Position numbers and translations under genes: made by a program. A stretch of DNA of 15,523 nucleotides from Prevotellaceae bacterium (GTDB lineage Bacteria > Bacteroidota > Bacteroidia > Bacteroidales > Bacteroidaceae), in NCBI GenBank assembly GCA_022508635.1, contig JAFLUV010000006.1, forward strand, positions 10,031 through 25,553. Direction: 5' to 3'. The notes under the pieces are model-generated. The model was not told where the DNA came from. It was given only the letters and a program-made list of their open reading frames with translations, and did not search any database. Positions 5,933 through 13,045 of the stretch are shown here, piece after piece (within the stretch, counting starts at the first letter, position 1; each line of letters opens with the position of its first letter).

Positions 5933-8269
5933 ATGAGAAAGAAATTGTTTGTCTTCCTTTGGCTTTGCTACATATTTGTGGTTGGCGCTGTCGGCTATAC
6001 CTTCTATGGCATCTTTATGGGCGAAATAGGTTATATGCCTGACATTGAGCAATTGCAGAACCCCGTCAACAAGTATGCAACACAAGTATTCTCTTCCGAC
6101 GGCAAACAACTGGGCACTTGGAGCTACAGCAGTGCTAACCGCGTTTTTACAGATTTCAGCAATATGCCGCCAGCTTTGGTCAATGCCCTTATTTCAACAG
6201 AGGACGAACGTTTTTACGAGCACAATGGTATAGATTTCCAAGCTCTCCTGCGTGCTATCGTCAAGCGAGGGCTGCTCCAACAAAAGAATGCCGGCGGAGG
6301 CAGTACCATTACCCAGCAGCTCGCCAAACAGCTCTATTCTGCAAAGGCCGCCACGACGAGGGAACGACTCCTGCAAAAACCTATCGAGTGGGTCATTGCC
6401 CTCAAGCTGGAACGCTTTTATACGAAAGAGGAAATCGTGAGCATGTATTTCAATTACTTCGACTTCCTTCATAATGCCGTCGGCATCAGGACAGCCGCTC
6501 TGACCTATTTCGGCAAGGAACCAATGGAGCTTGATACGTGCCAATGTGCTTTGCTCGTCGGCATGTGCAAGAATCCCAGTTACTACAATCCTGTACGGCA
6601 TCCGGAACGCTGCATCGAGCGTCGCAACATAGTGCTAATGCAGATGGAAAAGACAGGCTATCTGACCCCGACACAACGTCGCGAGTTACGTGAACGACCA
6701 TTAGGACTCAACTTCCACCGTGTCACTCATAACGATGGACATGGCACCTATCTGCGCGATTACCTGCGTATTATGCTCATGGCAAAAAAGCCCGTTCGTA
6801 GCGATTATGCCGATTGGCAGAAGCAGAAATACTACGAGGACTCGTTGGCATGGGAACAAGATCCGCTCTATGGTTGGTGCAACAAGAATTTCAATCGCGA
6901 AGGACGCCCCTATAATATTTATACAGACGGCCTTAAAGTCTACACCACTTTGGACAGTCGTATGCAGAAATACGCCGAGGAGGCTGTGGATCAGCACGTC
7001 ACAGGCGAGCTACAACCACTCTTCGACAAGGAACTCCGTACGAACAAAAACGCTCCCTATGCTGCTGCAATCTCAGCCGACAAGGCACGAGCCGATTTGG
7101 CACGTGCCAAGCGACAGTGCAGCAGGTACATCGAAATGAAAAAAGCCGGTTATTCAGATGCCGAGATTGATAAGGCCTTTTCCACTCCTGTCGAGATGAC
7201 GGTCTATACGCTGCAAGGCGATAAAGACACTATCATGTCACCTATCGACAGCATACGCCACTACAAATCCTTCCTTCGGACGGGCTTCATGTGCATGGAT
7301 TCAGAGACAGGACACGTGAAGGCCTACATTGGCGGTATTGACTATAGCCATTTCCAATACGACATGTGTACGCAGGGCAAGCGCCAGGTCGGCTCTACCA
7401 TTAAGCCCTACCTCTATTCGTTGGCAATGGAGAACGGATGGACGCCCTGTGACGTTGCGCCTAACGTGCAGCAGTCGTACACCGTAGCTGGCAACCAGAT
7501 ATGGACACCGCGCAACGGTAGTAAGGCACACTATGGCGAGATGGTAACGTTGAAGTGGGGGTTGGCGATGAGTAATAACTGGATCTCGGCATGGCTTCTC
7601 AGCCAGCTTAGTCCGGAACTGTTCGTAAAGTTGTTGCATGACTTTGGTATACAAAATCAGGACATCGTGCCATCGTTGGCGCTTTGCCTTGGTCCCTGCG
7701 ATATTTCCGTAGCAGAAATGGTGGGTGCCTATTCTGCCTTCCCACAGAAAGGCGTACGCCGATATCCGCTCTTTGTCACTCGCATAGAAGATAATGATGG
7801 CAATGTACTGACGCAGTTCCAGGCGCGAGTAAAGGAGGTCATCTCCGAGGAGGCTGCCTACAAGATGATTGTCATGATGCGAGGCGTGATGGATGGCGGT
7901 ACAGGCAGTCGTATGCGCGGACGTTACAAGATTACAGCTCCAATGGGTGGCAAGACAGGTACTACCAACGATAACAGCGACGGATGGTTTGTCGGCTATA
8001 CACCGCGTCTTTGTTTCGGCGCTTGGGTCGGTGGCGATGAACGTGACGTCCACTTTGCCAGCATGGCGTATGGACAGGGTGCCAATTCTGCACTTCCTAT
8101 TGTTGCATACTTCTTACAAAAGGTATATGCGGATAGTAGCCTTGGCTACACCCAGACCGAAAACTTCGATATCCCCAGCCACTTCGACCCCTGTATGAGT
8201 GTCCTTGATGAGGACGGTGGTGTTTCTGATGGAGAAGAAGAAATTGGTTTCGATATAGTTGACGAGTGA
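5933..8269 (+). CDS. Class A penicillin-binding protein 1A (transglycosylase/transpeptidase)
   Basis: This bifunctional peptidoglycan synthase has 778 residues. A single membrane anchor (4-27) is followed by a family-51 glycosyltransferase domain (about 55-235). That domain carries ISTEDERFYEHNGID with catalytic Glu90, then GGSTITQQLAKQL (122-134) and the KPIEWVIALKLER motif. The transpeptidase domain (about 445-730) has STIK (Ser488 nucleophile, Lys491), SNN (547-549) and KTGT (674-677), all intact. Both activities are therefore expected in the periplasm. The end is acidic (residues 758-778). It is transcribed alone from its own promoter, divergent from pyrB. Orthologues are variously named mrcA, ponA or pbp1A, and I leave the symbol open. 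Confidence 0.95.
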   Translation: MRKKLFVFLWLCYIFVVGAVGYTFYGIFMGEIGYMPDIEQLQNPVNKYATQVFSSDGKQLGTWSYSSANRVFTDFSNMPPALVNALISTEDERFYEHNGIDFQALLRAIVKRGLLQQKNAGGGSTITQQLAKQLYSAKAATTRERLLQKPIEWVIALKLERFYTKEEIVSMYFNYFDFLHNAVGIRTAALTYFGKEPMELDTCQCALLVGMCKNPSYYNPVRHPERCIERRNIVLMQMEKTGYLTPTQRRELRERPLGLNFHRVTHNDGHGTYLRDYLRIMLMAKKPVRSDYADWQKQKYYEDSLAWEQDPLYGWCNKNFNREGRPYNIYTDGLKVYTTLDSRMQKYAEEAVDQHVTGELQPLFDKELRTNKNAPYAAAISADKARADLARAKRQCSRYIEMKKAGYSDAEIDKAFSTPVEMTVYTLQGDKDTIMSPIDSIRHYKSFLRTGFMCMDSETGHVKAYIGGIDYSHFQYDMCTQGKRQVGSTIKPYLYSLAMENGWTPCDVAPNVQQSYTVAGNQIWTPRNGSKAHYGEMVTLKWGLAMSNNWISAWLLSQLSPELFVKLLHDFGIQNQDIVPSLALCLGPCDISVAEMVGAYSAFPQKGVRRYPLFVTRIEDNDGNVLTQFQARVKEVISEEAAYKMIVMMRGVMDGGTGSRMRGRYKITAPMGGKTGTTNDNSDGWFVGYTPRLCFGAWVGGDERDVHFASMAYGQGANSALPIVAYFLQKVYADSSLGYTQTENFDIPSHFDPCMSVLDEDGGVSDGEEEIGFDIVDE

Positions 8270-8464
8270 TCTTCGCTTACCCTAAATACTATTGACTCAG
8301 ATTTACTTGACATCTTTGAAAAACTCATTAATTGAGAATGCAAATCGTGGGATTTTGAACAACCTGAATCGTATGCTTTCTTATACAGAATACATACAAA
8401 TTCGAGCGTAAACGGATGGAACGACATCACGAACTGACGACACATTATATTATATGCAGAATCT

Positions 8465-9619
8465 ATGAATCATAGCTATACCTTACGGCGGACACTCTCC
8501 ACCATCCTCTTTTTCCTTACATCCACCCTCACATGCCTCTCGTGGGATTTCGATTTTGAATCAGGCATCCTCTGCTACAACATCACAAGCGAGACGAGCG
8601 TAGAGGTAGTGAGTCGCGGCTATTGGGGATGCTATGCAGGAAACATCTTTATCCCTCCTACTGTCACCTATGAGGATAAAACCTACAGCGTGAAGAGCAT
8701 AGGAGACGGAGCTTTCTACGGTTGCCCAGACATCACGTCTATGGAAATCTCCAGCAGCGTGACGCATATAGGAAACTACGCCTTTGCTTCTTGCTATTCC
8801 CTTGCCTACGTCAATATCCCCGAGAGCGTTACGAATATAGGGTACAGTATCTTAGAATCTTGCCACGCCCTCATGTCCATTACCGTGTCGCATAATAATC
8901 CTGTCTATGATTCACGTGAAGGATGCAATGCAATTATTGAGACGGCTACCAATACATTGATTGCTGGTTGTACGAGTACCACTATTCCCGAGAGTGTGAC
9001 GAGCATAGGAGTCGATGCTTTTAGCTGTTCCGATCTCACCTCCATCAACATCCCTGGCAGCGTGACGAGCATAGGAGACGAAGCCTTCTGGTGTTGCTTA
9101 TCCCTCACTTCCGTCAATATCCCGGGCAGCGTGATGCATATAGGAAACAAAGCTTTTGGTGCTTGCCATTCCGTCACTTCTATAGTCGTCGGGGACGGTG
9201 TGACGCGTATAGGAGACAGTGCCTTCTGGAATTGCCAATCCGTTGACTCCATAATCATAGGCAACAGTGTGAAGAGCATAGGGGATTATGCCTTCTGTAC
9301 CCCTATCGATGAGCCTTCTTCCCTCGCTGTCGTCATCTGTCGTGCTAAGAATGTACCAGAGTTGGGAAGTGCTGTATTTGCCAATGTTCAGGACGAGGCA
9401 ATACTCTACGTGCCTGCATCCGCCCTTGAAGCCTATAAGACAGCAGACCAGTGGAAGAATTTCGGTACGATACTGCCAATAGACGATGGGACTACAAACG
9501 TTTCTACCGTTCCGCAAGACAAGGAAGTCCTCTACTATACCCTTGACGGCAAAGCCAAAACAACTCCCGACTGCAAGGGCATTTATATCAAAGATGGCAA
9601 GAAGGTAATGCTGAGATAG
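8465..9619 (+). CDS. Secreted BspA-type leucine-rich repeat protein
   Basis: This 384-residue exported protein begins with a signal peptide (hydrophobic 11-25, cleavage likely just before WDFDF). It has the conserved BspA opening ILCYNITSETSVEV. Residues 76-290 contain about eight 22-23-residue LRR_5 repeats of the form SVTSIGDEAFWxCxSLTSVNIPG. They are interrupted at 143-175 by the usual island with CNAIIETATNTLIAGC. A VPASALEAYKTADQW capping segment (317-330) follows. The last 30 residues (YYTLDGKAK ... GIYIKDGKKVMLR) resemble the short C-terminal tail common in Prevotella surface proteins and may be a degenerate type IX sorting signal. BspA proteins are surface adhesins or binding proteins, but the ligand here is unknown. 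I see no convincing promoter in the 195 bp upstream. Confidence 0.9.
   Translation: MNHSYTLRRTLSTILFFLTSTLTCLSWDFDFESGILCYNITSETSVEVVSRGYWGCYAGNIFIPPTVTYEDKTYSVKSIGDGAFYGCPDITSMEISSSVTHIGNYAFASCYSLAYVNIPESVTNIGYSILESCHALMSITVSHNNPVYDSREGCNAIIETATNTLIAGCTSTTIPESVTSIGVDAFSCSDLTSINIPGSVTSIGDEAFWCCLSLTSVNIPGSVMHIGNKAFGACHSVTSIVVGDGVTRIGDSAFWNCQSVDSIIIGNSVKSIGDYAFCTPIDEPSSLAVVICRAKNVPELGSAVFANVQDEAILYVPASALEAYKTADQWKNFGTILPIDDGTTNVSTVPQDKEVLYYTLDGKAKTTPDCKGIYIKDGKKVMLR
8690..9286 (+). repeat. DNA-level LRR repeats inside the BspA-like gene
   Basis: In-frame units of 66-69 bp share strings such as gtgacgagcataggagac and gccttctgg. Examples are the units near 9061, 9129 and 9199. The similarity at DNA level suggests recent duplication or recombination among units, so this part of the gene could vary in copy number between strains. 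Confidence 0.6.
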
Positions 9620-9704
9620 GCAATCCATAAACTACTGTACCAGTTTGCAAGCATTGCAGATGGGGAATTGTGGCTCTTGAGGGCTTTACGTGGCGGCAAT
9701 CATT

Positions 9705-9734
9705 TTGATTTTTGAATTATTTGGTGTACCTTTG
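9705..9734 (+). promoter_or_regulatory. Promoter for the four-gene envelope/salvage operon
   Basis: TTG (9705-9707, within TTTTG), a 19-bp spacer and TACCTTTG (9727-9734) match the Bacteroidetes consensus. Transcription would begin near 9741, leaving a leader of under 20 nt. No other promoter-like site is evident before 15261, so it probably serves all four genes. Confidence 0.7.
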
Positions 9735-9757
9735 CTGCGCGTAAAACATGAAGGTGT

Positions 9758-11158
9758 ATGAAAAAGCTTGTTTTTGTCATTGCTGTTTTGCTGTTGGCTG
9801 CTGCAACAGCGTGGTATTTCTTTCGTCAGAACGACCGTGCCAGGAACACTCTGCCTGCTGATGCCGTGGCGGTCGTGACGTTCGACCCTGTGGAACTTGC
9901 TACAGAACTTGATATCGGACTTCGAGACATCCTCTCTCTCTTGAAATCGGAAGGCGACGATGGCAGCATGGGTATCGACCTTACGCAACCCGCTTATGCT
10001 TTCATGTCGGAGAGCGGTCTTTCGGGTGTGGCATTGAATGTAAGTGATGCCGACAAACTCTTAGCATCTGTCTCCAGGTTAGGTTTTTCTTCCGAGAAAC
10101 AAAGGGGCGTACAATGGATACGGACAGGAATGGCACTGGGCTGTCTTGACAAAGATAAGATGTTGCTCTGCTGGTTTGCCTCTGAAGCGGAACAGACAGC
10201 TCTTCGCGACAAAATGCTAAGGCTCATGAAGCAAAGTCGTCAGGAAGTGCCTATCCTTGACAGGGCGAACAAGCAGAAGGGATTTCTTCGAATGAGCACA
10301 TCTTTGAGAAACTTGCCCAAAGCATATATGCCAGCGAATCTTGATCTTTTCAATGCTTTCCAAAGTGCTTCGTTGACAATAGGAGAACAGGATGTAACGC
10401 TTTCTGCAAGATTGGAGGACGAAGACGGAAAGTCCTACGCCGCAGAATTTACGGGAGAAGAAATACTTCGTCCTATTGACGGGCTCTTAAAGACTGTGCT
10501 TCCTACTAAGCCTTTTGCTTGGCTTTGTTTCAATGTGAAGGGCGAGCAGTTGCTAAAAATCATGCGCAGCTATCCGCAGTGGCGCAATGCACTGATGGCT
10601 CTGAATGTCAATTTCTTTGATGCCGACTTGATGCTGAAAGCCATTGACGGCGATGTGGTGATAATGATGCCGAAGGCAGACCTGGCTCACCACGATATGC
10701 TCATTACGGCAAAAATTTCCAACTCTGATTTTTTGACCAATGTCGATGAGTGGAATGTGACCTCACAAGCAGGTGCAAGTCTGCAGAGAAGAGGTTCGGC
10801 TGACGATTATGTCTTTACCTTCATGGGCATGACATGCTACTTCGGAGTTCGGGACGACGTCCTTTATATAGCATCCTCCGAGCAGCTTGCCGATCATGTT
10901 CTCTTTGATTCAGAGACCAATGATCTCCTGCAGACGGCAGCCGGCAAATATCTGAGCGGTTCGATTGACATCAGTCAGTTTATCAAGTACTATGCTTCCA
11001 TGGCGCTCATGCTCGGTGCAACTCCCCAGATATACGAAGCCGTAGATGCCATAGACAAGATAACCCTTTCTGCCGATACTCCTTGGAGCATGGACATGAG
11101 TTTGCAAACACGGAAACCCATCAAGGACATCCTTCTGGGATTTTTAAAGAAACAGTAG
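9758..11158 (+). CDS. Membrane-anchored or exported protein, DUF4836/DUF3352-like
   Basis: I cannot assign a function to this 466-residue protein. It starts with a short positive stretch and one hydrophobic segment (4-22) with no lipobox cysteine. It is therefore either secreted by a signal peptide or held by an N-terminal anchor with the rest in the periplasm. The segment LPADAVAVVTFDPVELATEL (32-51) resembles the opening of the DUF4836/DUF3352 group of Bacteroidetes envelope proteins. That resemblance is from memory and weak. The rest alternates amphipathic strands with helices and has no visible catalytic motif. It is the first gene of the operon. Its stop lies 28 bp before the ATPase start, so it may be the periplasmic partner of the ABC module. 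The start follows AAGGTG. An out-of-frame ATG lies 10 bases upstream. Confidence 0.8.
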   Translation: MKKLVFVIAVLLLAAATAWYFFRQNDRARNTLPADAVAVVTFDPVELATELDIGLRDILSLLKSEGDDGSMGIDLTQPAYAFMSESGLSGVALNVSDADKLLASVSRLGFSSEKQRGVQWIRTGMALGCLDKDKMLLCWFASEAEQTALRDKMLRLMKQSRQEVPILDRANKQKGFLRMSTSLRNLPKAYMPANLDLFNAFQSASLTIGEQDVTLSARLEDEDGKSYAAEFTGEEILRPIDGLLKTVLPTKPFAWLCFNVKGEQLLKIMRSYPQWRNALMALNVNFFDADLMLKAIDGDVVIMMPKADLAHHDMLITAKISNSDFLTNVDEWNVTSQAGASLQRRGSADDYVFTFMGMTCYFGVRDDVLYIASSEQLADHVLFDSETNDLLQTAAGKYLSGSIDISQFIKYYASMALMLGATPQIYEAVDAIDKITLSADTPWSMDMSLQTRKPIKDILLGFLKKQ

Positions 11159-11186
11159 CGGATGCTACGTGCGTAGAAACGGTAAA

Positions 11187-11846
11187 ATGCTAAATGTTCA
11201 GATGAACGTAATAACTCTCGACAATACATTGCCTTGTGTCTTCCTGCAAAAGGCAGATATCCGTAGCGACATCTGGCGCCAACAAATTACCTTCGAGCGT
11301 GGAAAGACTTACCTCGTAGAGGCTGGAAGCGGAACGGGCAAGAGTTCGCTATGTAGCTACGTAATTGGTCATCGCAAGGACTATGACGGGCGTATCCTTT
11401 TTGACAAACGCGACAGCCGAAGTCTCTCCGAGAACGATTGGGTCAGACTTCGAGGGCATCATGTCAGCATCCTTTTTCAAGAACTGCGCCTCTTTCCTGA
11501 ACTCACCGCAATGGAGAATGTCGAGATAAAGAACTGCCTGACGCATCACAGACAAGAGCACGAGATAAAGCAATGGTTCGAGGCTCTTGGTATTGCCGAC
11601 AAGATGACTTCGCCTGTTCGTCTTATGAGTTTTGGCCAGCAGCAACGTGTCGCCATGATACGTGCCTTGGTGCAGCCTTTTGATTTCCTGCTTGCTGACG
11701 AGCCTGTCTCGCATCTTGATGAAGCCAATTCTGCAGCAATGGCTGAACTTATGACCGCAGAGGCACAGCGACAAGGTGCCGGCATCATCATCACCAGCAT
11801 AGGCAAACACATGCAAATTCCCTACGACAAAACACTGTGCCTATGA
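11187..11846 (+). CDS. ABC transporter ATP-binding protein (FtsE/LolD-like)
   Basis: This 219-residue nucleotide-binding subunit has Walker A GSGTGKS (47-53), a Q-loop glutamine in LFQELRLFPELTAMENV, a signature MSFGQQQR (147-154) in place of LSGGQQQR, and Walker B FLLADEP with a D-loop SHLD. The usual H-loop histidine is not where expected: the strand reads IIITSIGKH, with Ser at the normal His position and a His four residues later. I recall close Bacteroidetes relatives with these same features, so they are probably a family trait and not damage. The frame opens with a GTG at 11169. ATGs at 11187 and 11202 are more plausible starts, and none has a clear ribosome site. The gene overlaps the permease as ATGA. 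Confidence 0.9.
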   Translation: MLNVQMNVITLDNTLPCVFLQKADIRSDIWRQQITFERGKTYLVEAGSGTGKSSLCSYVIGHRKDYDGRILFDKRDSRSLSENDWVRLRGHHVSILFQELRLFPELTAMENVEIKNCLTHHRQEHEIKQWFEALGIADKMTSPVRLMSFGQQQRVAMIRALVQPFDFLLADEPVSHLDEANSAAMAELMTAEAQRQGAGIIITSIGKHMQIPYDKTLCL

Positions 11847-13045
11847 AACTTCTTTGGAAACTGCTCCGTCGACATATCAGCCTGTCACAGCTTGCAGGCT
11901 TCTTTCTTGCCAATCTTTTAGGCATGCTCATCGTGTTGCTCAGCTTGCAATTCTACCAAGATATAAAACCTGCCTTTACTGCTGAGGATGGTTTAATCCG
12001 TTCCGATTACCTTATCCTCAACAAGCGTGTCACGGTGCTGGGTTCCATAGGGCTGGGGGCTGACGGCACTTTTACACAGAAGGAGATGGATGAGCTTCGT
12101 TCGCAACCCTTTACGAAGCGTTTGGGAGCTTTTACTGCCAGTCGCTACAAGGTGGCATGCAACATGGGGATAGAGGGTGTGGCACAGTTCGGTACGGAGA
12201 TGTTCTTCGAGAGTGTGCCGGATGCTTTTGTCGACGTAGACTTACAGAAATGGCACTTTGCAGAGGGAGATGATGTCGTCCCCATTGTCCTGCCTCGCAC
12301 CTATCTGGCAATCTATAACTTTGGCTTTGCGCAGAGCCAGAACTTGCCTAAACTTTCGGAAAGCATTGTCGGGATGGTTGACCTGACCATTGCAATGCGC
12401 GGCAACGGGCGAAGCGAATATATCAAGGGAAGGGTGATCGGCTTCAGTTCGCGCCTCAACACTATCCTTGTTCCGGAGAGCTTTATTCGCTGGAGTAATG
12501 CCCGCTATGCACCAGAGAGCGACACGTCGCCTACCCGTATTATTCTCGAAGTGAACAATCCTGCAGACGATGCTATCGTGACTTACGTCAATCAGCATGG
12601 TTATGAATTGGAAGAGGATAAGCTCGATGCAGGGCGCATGACTTTCTTCCTGCGCCTGACAGCTGCTATTGTTATGGCTGTCGGCCTGCTTATTAGCCTG
12701 CTCAGTTTCTACATCCTCATGCTCAGCATTTATTTGCTTGTTGAGAAGAACAGCGAAAGGATGCGCACGTTGTTGCTCATCGGCTATAGTCCGTACCGTG
12801 TGGCTCTGCCTTACCAACTGCTGACGGTTGGGATGAATGCTGCCGTGCTCCTGCTTGCTCTTTTTGCCCTTTATTGCTTGCGTGTGCAGTACATGCAGAT
12901 GCTTTGGACAGTCTTTCCCAAGATGAGCGACGGAAGTTTCATGCCTGCTGTCTTGCTTGGGTTGCTGCTCTTTGCTGTGGTCAGCATCGTGAATATCATT
13001 GCTGTGCGCAACCGTATCAGACTTATCTGGCAAAACAAGGAATGA
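11843..13045 (+). CDS. ABC transporter permease, FtsX/MacB-like topology
   Basis: This 400-residue membrane subunit has one N-terminal helix (about 16-38), a large periplasmic domain of about 230 residues, and three C-terminal helices (about 272-300, 322-346, 367-387). A short cytoplasmic loop with EKNSERMRTLLLIGYSPYRVAL lies between helices 2 and 3, a typical FtsX/LolC/MacB layout. Such type VII systems usually drive periplasmic work (hydrolase activation, lipoprotein release) and not substrate import. The start at 11843 overlaps the ATPase stop as ATGA, and its own stop overlaps the next gene in the same way, so the three products are translationally coupled. A GTG at 11837 could add two residues. 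The periplasmic domain is not one I recognise. Confidence 0.88.
   Translation: MKLLWKLLRRHISLSQLAGFFLANLLGMLIVLLSLQFYQDIKPAFTAEDGLIRSDYLILNKRVTVLGSIGLGADGTFTQKEMDELRSQPFTKRLGAFTASRYKVACNMGIEGVAQFGTEMFFESVPDAFVDVDLQKWHFAEGDDVVPIVLPRTYLAIYNFGFAQSQNLPKLSESIVGMVDLTIAMRGNGRSEYIKGRVIGFSSRLNTILVPESFIRWSNARYAPESDTSPTRIILEVNNPADDAIVTYVNQHGYELEEDKLDAGRMTFFLRLTAAIVMAVGLLISLLSFYILMLSIYLLVEKNSERMRTLLLIGYSPYRVALPYQLLTVGMNAAVLLLALFALYCLRVQYMQMLWTVFPKMSDGSFMPAVLLGLLLFAVVSIVNIIAVRNRIRLIWQNKE

Noticed and set aside
8270..8464. Possible promoter for the LRR gene (TTG at 8292 and CATCTTTG at 8311).
   Set aside because: The -7 element lacks TA, the spacer is only 16 bp, and the site lies about 150 bases before the ATG, so the match is too poor to list.
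12874..13041. Upstream extension of the fusion gene to an ATG inside the permease gene.
   Set aside because: It would overlap the permease by about 170 bp and adds low-complexity sequence. The ATGA overlap at 13042 gives the natural start just before the kinase domain.
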